Assembly (NCBI GenBank): GCA_963691705.1 | Contig: OY829545.1 | Coordinates: forward strand, 11,981,893-12,045,892 | Length of the DNA stretch: 64,000 nt | Origin: Viola odorata | Taxonomy: Eukaryota; Streptophyta; Magnoliopsida; Malpighiales; Violaceae | Direction: 5' to 3' | Part shown: positions 1-9,568 of the stretch, piece by piece | How positions within the stretch are numbered: position 1 is the stretch's first letter | How the letters are laid out: every line of letters starts with the position of its first letter | Translations under genes and position numbers: made by a program | Notes under the pieces: generated by a model | Databases searched by the model: none | Told to the model about the DNA's origin: nothing | The model's input: the letters and a program-made list of their open reading frames with translations, nothing else

Positions 1-200
1 TCTAAAATGGTAAAAAAAGAGCAAAATTGGTAAAAAATTAGCAAAAACAGTAAAAAATTAGCGAAGAAAGTAAAAAACGAGCCAAAATAATGAAAAATGA
101 GCAAAGACGGTAAAAAATGAGCTAAAACAAGAAAAAACAGTAAAAAAATAAGTATAAATGATAAAAAATGAATCAAAACGGTAAAAAATAAGTCAAAATA
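1..200. repeat. Degenerate 20-bp minisatellite
   Basis: About ten imperfect units of roughly 20 bp run from the window edge. Each has a gtaaaaaa(t/a)gagc core followed by an A-rich spacer, with drift toward the right end. The array probably continues to the left of the window. No coding potential is seen. Confidence 0.7.
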
Positions 201-386
201 GTTGAAAACAAATGTAACTGATAAGAACGAACCAAGTTACTCATGACATGAATAAACCAAGCGAACAACGTGATTCATGTGATGCCTCAGCATGCTCTTC
301 TTATTAAAAAAATATTCCTCACATGAATCAATACGACTACTACTTATTAAATTGATAAAAGAAATATGATCCCGACATGAAATATA

Positions 387-622
387 CTCCCTCCGGACAC
401 AATTACTTGTCACTTGCTACTATTCATGTATGCGTTTCGAAGAGGCCGAATGGCTCACTATTTAACCCAAAAAGTTCCGTACTTTTTCTCGGACGTACGT
501 TAAGGATTAACGTACGTTAGAAAAAAAGTACGGATTTTTTTGGGGTCAAATAGTGAGTCATTCGGCCTCCTCAAAATGCATGCTGGAATAGTAAAGTGAC
601 AAGTAATTGTGTCCGGAGGGAG
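387..622. mobile_element. Stowaway-like MITE (Tc1/mariner type)
   Basis: Terminal inverted repeats of about 27 bp begin ctccctccgg and end ccggagggag, flanked by TA on both sides (385-386 and 623-624). This is the Stowaway signature. The interior is also largely palindromic: an arm with the phrase ctcactattt near 450-465 recurs inverted near 550-560, so the whole 236-bp element could fold into a hairpin. It has no coding capacity. The interior resembles the element at 43425-43633. Confidence 0.85.
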
Positions 623-919
623 TACTTATTAAACTACACGACAATTTCGTACGTATTAAAATAAAAAGACTCATTGTCATGACTCATGAGGTAGGGATTT
701 CGCGAAATATTCAAAAAAATATTTTAATACTCACCGGGCACGTCAAATTTAAGGACTGGGGCAAGTGGTCCAACAGCAAATAATGTTACATCCATTCAAC
801 CAATAACATTCCTGCACGTGTATTGTACAAGACTATTTTTTAGGTCATATAGAAAAAATTAATTTTATATTTCTTTACGTTATTAATATAAAAACTAAGG
901 TTAGAAAATTATAAAAGTT
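623..919. other. AT-rich intergenic stretch
   Basis: No gene, RNA or recognised element is seen here. Confidence 0.5.
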
Positions 920-1472
920 AGTAAAATATATTTAGAAAGATTTTGTTATTTATCATTAATATTGTTGAGGTATGCGAACCAAAATTTCATATTGGAAAAC
1001 AAAATAAAAATAAAGACTTAATATAAGATGACTTGATCTTTTTAATGAAATGAGACATTTTTTTAAAATCGTGCGGGCTTTCAAAATCCCTGCCTCTCAC
1101 GGTTCTTTCAAAATCCAAACTTCAAAATAAAAGATAAAGATAGGAAATAAAATTGTTCGAATTCGAAAAATAAAATAAAACTAGGATAAAAGATTAGTAA
1201 AATATATTTAGAAAGATTTTGTTATTTATCATTAATATTGTTGAGGTATGCGAACCAAAATCTCATATTGGAAAACAAAATAAAAATAAAGACTTAATAT
1301 AAGATGACTTGATTTTTTTAATGAAATGAGACATTTTTTAAAAATCGTGCGGGCTTTCAAAATCCTTGCCTCTCACGGTTCTTTCAAAATCCAAACTTCA
1401 AAATAAAAGATAAAGATAGGAAATAAAATTGTTCGAATTCGAAAAATAAAATAAAACTAGGGATAAAAGATT
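920..1472. repeat. 276-bp tandem duplication
   Basis: Two head-to-tail copies (920-1195 and 1196-1472) agree almost base for base apart from a few substitutions and single-base indels. A diverged partial copy of the first 65 bases or so lies at 3824-3910. The unit has no open reading frame and no clear terminal motif; the sequence directly shows a duplication but not its mechanism. Confidence 0.9.
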
Positions 1473-1478
1473 GTTTGT

Positions 1479-1676
1479 TCAAATATAAGATCGGATCAAT
1501 ATCCGAGAGTCCTTCTTGCAAACGTTCCTGCCTTCAAGTCCGGCTCCGGCTGTCGTCCTCCTTGACTCCATAGCCAGCACATCTCTAGCCTGGCAATCTT
1601 GGCCAATCTTGCGGCCAAGACTTTTTAGCAAATTCTCCATCCCCGCGAATATCTGCACAAATGGGAAGATTGACAT
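1479..1676. other. Unidentified GC-richer island
   Basis: Between AT-rich repeats lies about 200 bp with a plainly higher GC content and open frames on both strands (65 codons on the minus strand). The translations match no family I recognise. It may be an exon fragment carried along with a repeat, or part of the 5' region of the adjacent cyclotide relic. No signal peptide can be read on the plus strand. Confidence 0.3.
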
Positions 1677-2080
1677 AGTTTAAACAGTTTCACCACTTAA
1701 TTTGCGAGAATTAGATGGTAAAAACATGTGAAAATAATGACCAATCAATGATCCTGTCTTGAGCGCTCTTGCTCACACCAAAACCATCTGTAGACATCAA
1801 AATTTCGGCTCGTCTTAAAATATTCGGCCCAGTTATAAAAAAGGCCACGAAGCCCATTCACCGAAATTCATGAAGCTTATTTGGTCGAAACCCACCAGCA
1901 AGCTCATATTTGAAGGGAATAAAACTCATCTAATATGTTATTAATTTGATTAAATGTCAAATTAATTGATATTCAATTATTAATTAATATATAAATTAAT
2001 TAATAACGATGGTTACAAATTGGACCAATGAGATGAAGACACATGTCATCTTTCCAATTCCAAAATCACCCTTATGAGCC

Positions 2081-2088
2081 TATAAATA
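2081..2088 (+). promoter_or_regulatory. TATA box of the solo LTR
   Basis: The sequence tataaata lies about 290 bp into the LTR, followed by a GA-rich transcribed-like leader. This fits the U3/R promoter of an LTR retrotransposon in plus orientation. Confidence 0.65.
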
Positions 2089-2184
2089 GAGGCCTCCTTA
2101 GAAGGTGAAAGGAGAAGATTTCTTGGAGGGAAGAAGTGCTGCGAAGATCAAGAACTGAAGCAGATCGTCTTCAAGAAAGAAGGA

Positions 2185-2425
2185 GAAGCCACAAGCTGAT
2201 TTAAGGCCGGTTCTCTCTCAACTACATCAAATCAAATAAAAAAGAAGCCACAAGCTGATTCAAGACCGGTTTCTTTTCAAATCAAATCAAGAAGAAGCCA
2301 CAAGCTGATTCAAAGCCGATTTCTTCTCAAATCAAAGCAAGCAGAAGCTACAAGCTGATTCAAGGCCGGTTTCTTCTCAAATCAACCGCGGATTACAAGC
2401 TGGTTCAAGGCCAATCCGTCAACCA
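2185..2425 (+). repeat. About 50-bp tandem repeats inside the solo LTR
   Basis: Four full units and a decayed fifth begin gaagccacaagctgattca and continue through a ggccggtttcttctcaaatca segment. They lie downstream of the TATA box, probably in the R/U5 part. Confidence 0.8.
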
Positions 2426-2750
2426 TTCAACTCAAATTCAAATCCAAATCCGAAGTGAAGACTGATTCATTAATCAGAGGAATCAAGAGAAGAAGAACCA
2501 CTCTTATTCTACATTCAACATTTGTAATTTGACACGTGTAATTTTCTCATATTTTAGGAAAAATTGTGTGTACACCATCATCTCTAACCCTGTCATCGAA
2601 GAGGCTTTGCTTAAGGGTGCCAACCTGTAAGCAGGAAATGGAATCCCCTGCGCCGAGAGCTGCGTTTACATTCCATGCACAATCACAGCCTTACTTGGGT
2701 GCTCATGCAGCAACAAAGTTTGCTACAACTCTCTCAAAACCAAGTACTGA

Positions 2751-4093
2751 ATGCTCGTGTCATGCTCTCTCTTTCGACTGTATTGAATTGATGAGAGCAC
2801 CTGAGTCGTCGTCGTCGTACGTTGTTGTTGTTTTTGTTAATAATCACGGAAGCTACAAATGCTTGTAGCATGCCATATGAGATCAATGCCAAGCATGCTT
2901 TCCCACCACTTGTTTCTATCTTTTTAATTATCCTCTCATTTTCAAATGTTTGCTTGCTTCCATTTACGTACTGACTATATATATTTATTAGCGTAAATAT
3001 GAAAAAAATAAATAGTTATAATATAACAAGAATTATCACTCCCGAAAAAGTCCAGTACTTCTGCTTCTCTCTCATAAAAATAGAAAAGAGGAAAACTTGC
3101 CCACTAAATTAAAATTTGTCAAGCTCTCAGTGGTCCACGTGGATTTTGTAATACCTCCTCCGCCCAATAATAGATAGACACATACTAATTTCTTTTACTT
3201 AATCATCTTCCTCGTCTCTCTCTTCACTGCATCTTCATCACTACCAATATTTACTAAAACCAAAAACAACAAAAACAACAACAGTAAAAGTGCATGGACA
3301 AAATTATCTTAGTCGGAATTTCCACTCATCTGGGTCGTCATCCGATTAAACCACCCGATCTTACTTAAGAAGAAACCATCGGATCTTACTTCTTACGATC
3401 ATTTCAGGAATTAAAAAAATGATGTAGAGATACAAAGGTAAGAAAGAGATTTTTTTATTCAATTACGAATTACCTATTTATATTTATTGTTTGTTTAACC
3501 ACTCTTTATTCTTCATTCATTCCCTATTATTTTACCTTTTACTAAAAGTAAAAACGAATAAATTATTTGATTACTTTTTAAATTTACTACTTATTTTTGT
3601 AGCAAATAAATTTTGTACCTGATTAAAATCAATAAACTAAAAGCAAGAGATATTAGGAGTATTTTAGTAAAAAAACAATGGAGTAATTATGGTGATAAAA
3701 TCTTAAATATTGGAGTAATTATCCAAAAACCCATTGCCGAATCCCCTCCTCAACCAACCGAAACAAACACCATAGCCACCGACACAAATCCAGCCACCAA
3801 CCACATATTGAATATTTAGAAACCGAAAATTATAAAAGTTAGTAAAATATATTTAGAATTTTTTTGTTATTTATCATTAATATTAGAAAATTATAAAAAT
3901 TAGTAAAATATTATCACCTTTTAAGCAGTTAGGTGAAAAAATATAGATTTTTTGTAAAATAAAATAAGCCCCTTTTGTCCCACAATGTTATATATCACAC
4001 TATTTCGAACAATAATATTGGTTTTTTATAACAATTTCGTACAATAATTGAGGTGGTGATTTAACATGCGACAAAAATCAATAAAAAATATAG
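2751..4093. other. AT-rich intergenic region
   Basis: The first 150-200 bp are probably the 3' flank of the cyclotide relic. The rest is AT-rich with no recognisable gene; a diverged partial copy of the 276-bp repeat sits at 3824-3910. Confidence 0.5.
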
Positions 4094-5418
4094 TGATTAG
4101 TTGATCAACTCAAGTGACTATAGTGGCGGCATCTTAGCCACGCGGGTTGGCTGCAAGTATGAAACTCTTCCTTTCAGTTACCTGGGTTTGGTGGTGGGCA
4201 TGAATCCGAGGAGGAAATCTGGGTGGCAAATGATGGTTCACAAGCTTAGGTGGAAGCTGGCTACGTGGAAAGGTAGTCTTCTCTCGGTGGGGGGGGGGGC
4301 GTGTGACGTTGATTAAGTCCGCTTTAGTGAGTCTCCCTGTCTATAACATGTCTATCTTCAGGATGCCTAAAGCGGTTGTGAAGCAATGCGAAGGTGTGTT
4401 TCGTCGTTTCCTGTGGAGCGGGAGAGAAGATAGGAAGGGGTTGGCTAAGGTTCAGTGGGAGGAGCTGACCCGTTCAACTTCGAATGGGGGATTGGGAATT
4501 GGGAGAATCCAGGACCGGAACGTGACCTTGCTCTTCAAGTGGATATGGGCGTTGCTGAAGGGTAGCAAAATGCTCTGGGCGGAGATAGTACGCAGTCAGT
4601 ACAGCATCAACTCGCTCGGAGATCTGTGGCGAGTTAGAGAGGATCACCTCTCCCCTATCTGGAGAGATATTTTACGTGAGTGTGGGAGAGGTAGTGATTT
4701 CTTTGAGGTTTGGAGTGACCACACGACATTGAAAATTGGCAAGGGTAATACCTTGGGGTTTTGGTGGGACACTTGGGCAGCCAAGAAACCTCTGGCTCTG
4801 CTTCATCCCCGGCTATATCTTCTGTCGAATAATCAGCAGGGTACTGTCAAGGATTTCGGTACTTGGCAGGATTTGACTTGGGAATGGCAAAGTGAGTGGC
4901 GCCATGGTTTATTCGAGTGGGAAAATGATGAATGGACAAGCTTAAGGGAGAGGCTGCCTGTTCCGCGTCGAGGGGGGACAGAGGATGCGTTGCGTTGGGA
5001 ATTAGATCAATCAGGGAACTATACGGTTCAGTCGGGATATAATAAATGGGAGTCGCTTAGATATGATGTCAGACCTTTGCTCAAGTCCTGCTAGACTGGT
5101 TTGGTGCCATATCGGGTGGAGTTTTTTCTGTGGCTAACCATGAGGGAGAGGATTGTAACACGGACATTCCTAGCGAGGCGCAGCATGATCCATGCTTCTC
5201 TAAACCTGTGCCCTATGTGTGACTCCAGCCCTGAAGATGTTACCCATCTATTCCTCCACTGTAAGGTAGCTAGAAGGGTGTGGGATTATTTTATGTGTTG
5301 GTTAGGGGTTGTGTGGTGCCAGCCGGGTAGTATTGCGGACCTATGGAGTACATGGAGGTCGTATTTACCAAGTTTAAACTCCCAAGCTGGGCGGGAGTGG
5401 ATAACACTGATATATGCT

Positions 5419-6295
5419 TGATAATCCAAAGAAGGATATGAGGGTTTTTCCGTCAAATGGCATCCTGGAGTGGGGTGGTCGGAAATCCTTGAACGCCATG
5501 AATGACCTGCACAGCGCCGGAGGTGGTCTCCGGCGTAGAAACTCCGATGCCAAAGTCAGTGTTTGGTCTTATTTTGAGAATGTTCTACGTCTGTGTGTGA
5601 GAGTGAGTGTGAATGTGAATATGTATTCCCAGCCTCTCGAATACTTTGGAATACTCCCACCTTGCCTTCAACGTTCTCCTCTCTTGCCTTTTATGGGGCT
5701 TGAGTGGGAACTTTTAGGCTCGTCACCCACTAGTATGTTAGTGGAGACATAAAGTATGATTGAATATACATAAAGCTGGGCTAGTGCCCTTGGGAGAATA
5801 AATATTCTCCTTGTCTAGTGGCTTTATAGAAACTGAGTGGGGACTGAAGAAGCTGTCCCCCACACCAGCTTTGACCATAGACGTTATAGAATATAATGTA
5901 CAATGTACCTTTATTGAGAGCTTATGCTGTTTGTGGCAAATCGGCAAGGAGCCGTTGTGTTGAATCGGCATGCGCCGTTTGTAGGGAATCGGCATGGTGC
6001 CGTTATGCCCAAATCGGTTTGGTGCCGTTCTGGAGGCAGTTGACTGGGTCAACCTAGGAAGTGATGCCGATCCGTTGCCTCTGCCTGGGTCGATGGATCA
6101 GCTCTGTGCCGTTTGATGACAACGGGCTGGACTTGTCCTTTGGTCACTTATTCCCGTTGACTTGGTCAATCGGTCACGATGCCGTTTCATGTGGTTGACT
6201 TGGTCAAACCGATCATGTGCCGTTTTGACTAGTCAACGGTACTTTGTGAAGGTACAATGTCCATTTTGCCCTTGTGATAATTTTATGTATTATCA
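5419..6295 (-). repeat. 3' LTR of the gag-only element (left copy)
   Basis: This copy is the same length as 8692-9568 and almost identical to it. It carries a series of short inverted modules of the form ATCGGC(5-8 nt)GCCGTT, clustered at about 5935-6240. Confidence 0.93.
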
Positions 6296-6410
6296 GAGGC
6301 CCAACAACAAACGAGCCCGAGTGTTTACCAAGGGCTTGCCGTTTCTGGCTTGATGTTTGACAATCGGCATGCTGCCGTTTGTTTTGATTTGATGCAGTTA
6401 TTGAGAACTC

Positions 6411-6658
6411 GTTTTGACTTGGCAGAATCGGCTGCTTGCCGTTCTGTTATGGCCGTTTTGAGGTTTGCAACCGTTTTGACTTGGCAGAATCGGCTGCTTG
6501 CCGTTCTGTTATGGCCGTTTTGAGGCTTGCAACCGTTTTGACTTGGCAGAATCGGCTGCTTGCCGTTCTGTTATGGCCGTTTTGAGGTTTGCAACCATTT
6601 TGACTTGGCAGAATCGGCTGCATGCCGTTCTGTTATGGCCGTTTTGAGGTTTGCAACC
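6411..6658. repeat. Four tandem 62-bp repeats
   Basis: Units start at 6411, 6473, 6535 and 6597, each beginning (g/a)ttttgacttggcagaatcg and differing by only a few bases. A truncated fifth begins at 6659. Each unit contains a TCGGC...TGCCGTT inverted module like those in the LTRs. Confidence 0.92.
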
Positions 6659-6779
6659 GTTTTGACTTGGCCTCTTTGTTGATTTGGCATTGAGTCGTTT
6701 TGGAACGGTCTTTAGCACTTTGCCGTTTGTCTGATCAGCATAACCAGCATGGTCTTTATGTGATGAATATAGATGCCTC

Positions 6780-7125
6780 AATAATGATATATGCATCAAT
6801 AGCGATATATGCATCAATACTATATATGCATCAATAGCAATATATGCATCAATACTATATATGCATCAATAGCAATATATGCATCAATACTATATATGCA
6901 TCAATAGCAATATATGCATCAATAGCAATATATGCCTCAATAACAATATATGCCTTTGTGGCGATATATGTATCGTTGGCGATATATGTATCGTTTGCAA
7001 TATATGTATCGTTTGCAATATATGTATTAGTTTGCAATATATGTATTCGTCTGCAATATATGTATTAGTTTGCAATATATGTATTCGTCTGCAATATATG
7101 TATTAGTTTGCAATATACGTATTGT
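6780..7125. repeat. 18-bp minisatellite grading into variants
   Basis: Units of about 17-19 bp with an (a/g)caatatatg core change along the array: ...catcaata at the left, ...tatcgtt in the middle, ...tattagtt/tattcgtc alternating at the right. The graded drift suggests stepwise expansion from the ends. It creates overlapping spurious ORFs on both strands. Confidence 0.88.
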
Positions 7126-7471
7126 CGATTCTTGGATTTTGTTGACGTGGTTCGGTCTAAAATGACTTACGTCCACGGTTGATTTAATTTTGTTTTCTCA
7201 AGATCTGCAATCATATGAGAAACAACGCTTGCCAATATATATTTTTCATTGCTTGGAAATATTTGATAATTCATGCCATATATAATTCCAAAAATTTTAA
7301 CAAGATAAAACAAATTGGACTTATCTCTGTTTTGACGATTCGGCTTGATGTCGTTTTGACTGAACCGTTTGAGGTCATTCGGCACTAGGTCGTTTGAGAA
7401 TGTTGCCGTTTCCTCCTCTGATCTGGACAACGGCATTAAAGGAAATCGGCTGACCAATCTACATATCGGCT

Positions 7472-8593
7472 TCATGCCGTTTTCTCCTTTTCTTCACTCT
7501 GGAGATCGGGTTCCTCCCGTTTCCTCCTTCGGTAGTCTGCTTCTTCCATTCTGGAATATTTTTCCACCTCAATCCGCAAAAGATCTAAGGTTTTAGGAGT
7601 GTTTGCAATCAAAGCATTTTCCAACTCCCGATATTTACAACTTCTTTTTAAAGCTTCGGCAGCCAAGACAGGAGCCACCTCAGGAAGAACGACCAATTCC
7701 TTGTTGAATCTTGCCACATATGCAGCCAACGACTCTCCTGACTTTCGCGTCATGTCAAACAGAACGGCTGAAGATTTTTCCATCGGAATGTATGAGCTGA
7801 ATCGGCTTCTGAATGCCTTTTCTAGATGCTCAAAACAGTCAACAGATCCGGCTGGTAACTTCTCAAACCAAACGTTGGCTATCCCTTTAAGGGTTATTAC
7901 AAATATTTGGCATAAAGCATCATCATTTCTAGTAAAAAACTTAACATGTTTCTTTACCAGACTCACATGAACCGTAGGATCTGTTGTCCCATGGTAGTGA
8001 TCGGATGGTAGCTTAACATGCCTGCTCACTTGGTGTCTTCGAATCCGAAAGGTCAACGGATTCTTTGGATCATCATCTTGCTCTTCCCGATCTGGCCGGG
8101 AGACAGAGCCTCTGGAAGCATTCCAATCAGCTCTCCCTTGATTTCTTTCGGATTGAAATCGATCCATTGATCTCTCCCGACCTCTTCTTCTCTCGGATCT
8201 TCTTTGAGATGGTCGACTGGTGTGCTGGTGCACAGATCCGACTGGCTGGAATAGAGATGGAGTCACCACTGGTTGATCATGGATCTGCTGAGGAACAGCT
8301 GGCTGGTTGACTGGTGGAGGAATCCTCCCTATGAACGTCTGCATCATCACATCCATCCTTCGGTGCAGGGCAACAAACTCGAGTATGATTGCTGGTGCAA
8401 TAACTTCTGTTGCAGGTTGACCCGGCTGAGGAGTGCCCGGAAATGATATTTCTGGAATTTCTGGAAAACTGAACCGACGAGCAGCAGCATTTAATTCCAC
8501 ACGTGAGGATGAAGCTTGCGCTGGTGGAGTTTCATGCTGACCAGCAGCACCACCAGTGGATTGGTTTGATTGAAAGTTCGTGCTGGATGCCAT
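7472..8593 (-). CDS. Gag polyprotein of the gag-only element
   Basis: The product is about 373 aa from the Met at 8593; an upstream in-frame Met at 8647 would add 18. The N-terminal third is Ser/Pro/Gln-rich, then comes an Arg-rich stretch. The C-terminal half has the plant retrotransposon gag fold signature: a Trp in an AxxWFEKLPAGSV-like segment followed by FxxLxxAFxxRFSSY and a later SLxxYVxRFN motif. No CCHC zinc knuckle is seen before the stop. Gag would form the particle in which element RNA is packaged and copied. The ORF has no internal stop, consistent with a recent copy. No pol frame overlaps or follows. Confidence 0.85.
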   Translation of the reverse strand: MASSTNFQSNQSTGGAAGQHETPPAQASSSRVELNAAARRFSFPEIPEISFPGTPQPGQPATEVIAPAIILEFVALHRRMDVMMQTFIGRIPPPVNQPAVPQQIHDQPVVTPSLFQPVGSVHQHTSRPSQRRSERRRGRERSMDRFQSERNQGRADWNASRGSVSRPDREEQDDDPKNPLTFRIRRHQVSRHVKLPSDHYHGTTDPTVHVSLVKKHVKFFTRNDDALCQIFVITLKGIANVWFEKLPAGSVDCFEHLEKAFRSRFSSYIPMEKSSAVLFDMTRKSGESLAAYVARFNKELVVLPEVAPVLAAEALKRSCKYRELENALIANTPKTLDLLRIEVEKYSRMEEADYRRRKREEPDLQSEEKEKTA

Positions 8594-8675
8594 TTTCTGG
8601 GAATGAAACCCCAGGAAAGTAGAAGAAGAAAGAGCTTTGAACTTCAAGGGGACTCACTTAAAATTCAAAAGCTCT

Positions 8676-8689
8676 CAATGAAAGCACCA
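8676..8689 (-). promoter_or_regulatory. Primer binding site
   Basis: On the minus strand, two bases after the 5' LTR, the sequence tggtgctttcattg begins with the TGG that pairs with a tRNA CCA end. This fixes the element orientation. I have not assigned the tRNA. Confidence 0.65.
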
Positions 8690-8691
8690 TA

Positions 8692-9568
8692 TGATAATCC
8701 AAAGAAGGATATGAGGGTTTTTCTGTCAAATGGCATCCTGGAGTGGGGTGGTCGGAAATCCTTGAACGCCATGAATGACCTGCACAGCGCCGGAGGTGGT
8801 CTCCGGCGTAGAAACTCCGATGCCAAAGTCAGTGTTTGGTCTTATTTTGAGAATGTTCTACGTCTGTGTGTGAGAGTGAGTGTGAATGTGAATATGTATT
8901 CCCAGCCTCTCGAATACTTTGGAATACTCCCACCTTGCCTTCAACGTTCTCCTCTCTTGCCTTTTATGGGGCTTGAGTGGGAACTTTTAGGCTCGTCACC
9001 CACTAGTATGTTAGTGGAGACATAAAGTATGATTGAATATACATAAAGCTGGGCTAGTGCCCTTGGGAGAATAAATATTCTCCTTGTCTAGTGGCTTTAT
9101 AGAGACTGAGTGGGGACTGAAGAAGCTGTCCCCCACACCAGCTTTGACCATAGACGTTATAGAATATAATGTACAATGTACCTTTATTGAGAGCTTATGC
9201 CGTTTGTGGCAAATCGGCAAGGAGCCGTTGTGTTGAATCGGCATGCGCCGTTTGTAGGGAATCGGCATGGTGCCGTTATGCCCAAATCGGTTTGGTGCCA
9301 TTCTGGAGGCAGTTGACTGGGTCAACCTAGGAAGTGATGCCGATCCGTTGCCTCTGCCTGGGTCGATGGATCAGCTCTGTGCCGTTTGATGACAACGGGC
9401 TGGACTTGTCCTTTGGTCACTTATTCCCGTTGACTTGGTCAATCGGTCACGATGCCGTTTCATGTGGTTGACTTGGTCAAACCGGTCATGTGCCGTTTTG
9501 ACTAGTCAACGGTACTTTGTGAAGGTACAATGTCCATTTTGCCCTTGTGATAATTTTATGTATTATCA
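8692..9568 (-). repeat. 5' LTR of the gag-only element (right copy)
   Basis: This is the partner of 5419-6295. Differences seen by eye are single transitions, for example at 8724 and 9104. TG/CA ends are intact and the atgct target duplication follows directly at 9569-9573. Confidence 0.93.

Larger units (their letters stand above)
1789..2574 (+). mobile_element. Solo LTR, 786 bp, inside the cyclotide exon
   Basis: The unit starts TGTAGACA and ends TGTGTACA (TG...CA) and is flanked by the perfect 5-bp direct repeat ccatc (1784-1788 and 2575-2579). A TATA box and following leader sit where an LTR promoter would be expected. There is no internal domain or second LTR, so this is the scar left by recombination between two LTRs. 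The superfamily cannot be assigned without the coding part. Confidence 0.88.
1741..2750 (+). pseudogene. Cyclotide precursor pseudogene split by a solo LTR
   Basis: The mature region (2640-2729, 30 codons) has six cysteine codons at 2649, 2661, 2676, 2700, 2706 and 2721. Their spacing (3, 4, 7, 1 and 4 residues between cysteines) is that of bracelet cyclotides. It starts with Gly, has Glu two residues after Cys1, and ends with Asn, the residue joined to Gly when the peptide is cyclised; a six-residue tail and TGA (2748-2750) follow. Family knowledge: cyclotides are head-to-tail cyclic cystine-knot defence peptides processed in the secretory pathway by asparaginyl endopeptidase. Upstream, 2577-2627 encodes the typical N-terminal propeptide repeat, and its 5' continuation lies at 1741-1788 on the far side of an LTR insertion. 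The frame is continuous across the duplicated 5 bp. Lesions: the LTR; an in-frame TAA at 2628-2630 just before the mature domain; stops at 1735-1740; no visible ER signal sequence. It cannot make a cyclotide as it stands. Confidence 0.9.
6296..7471. repeat. Non-coding interior of the gag-only element
   Basis: This is the stretch between the gag stop and the 3' LTR. It holds four 62-bp repeats (6411-6658), an 18-bp minisatellite (about 6780-7125) and more CGGC/GCCG palindromic modules at 7335-7520. No pol-like ORF is seen. The small ORFs here are translations of the minisatellite. Confidence 0.8.
5419..9568 (-). mobile_element. Gag-only LTR retrotransposon (TR-GAG type), 4,150 bp
   Basis: Two 877-bp direct LTRs (5419-6295 and 8692-9568) begin TGATAAT and end ATTATCA, with the 5-bp duplication atgct at 5414-5418 and 9569-9573. 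Reading on the minus strand, the right LTR is 5', followed by a primer binding site, one gag ORF, and about 1.2 kb of repeat-rich sequence before the left LTR. No protease, reverse transcriptase, RNase H or integrase is present in any frame. This matches the plant TR-GAG class of non-autonomous Gypsy-related elements that keep only gag and must borrow pol. By eye I count about five substitutions between the LTRs, so it is young. Confidence 0.9.

Noticed and set aside
2566..2868. 100-codon plus-strand ORF across the end of the solo LTR
   Set aside because: It overlaps the cyclotide mature region in a different frame. The cysteine-patterned frame is clearly the biological one.
5934..6240. Repeated CGGC/GCCG modules considered as a CRISPR-like array
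   Set aside because: Spacing is irregular, repeats are short and imperfect, the genome is eukaryotic, and the modules lie within an LTR.
6844..7106. Four overlapping 60-75-codon ORFs on both strands
   Set aside because: They are translations of the 18-bp minisatellite, with no sequence complexity.
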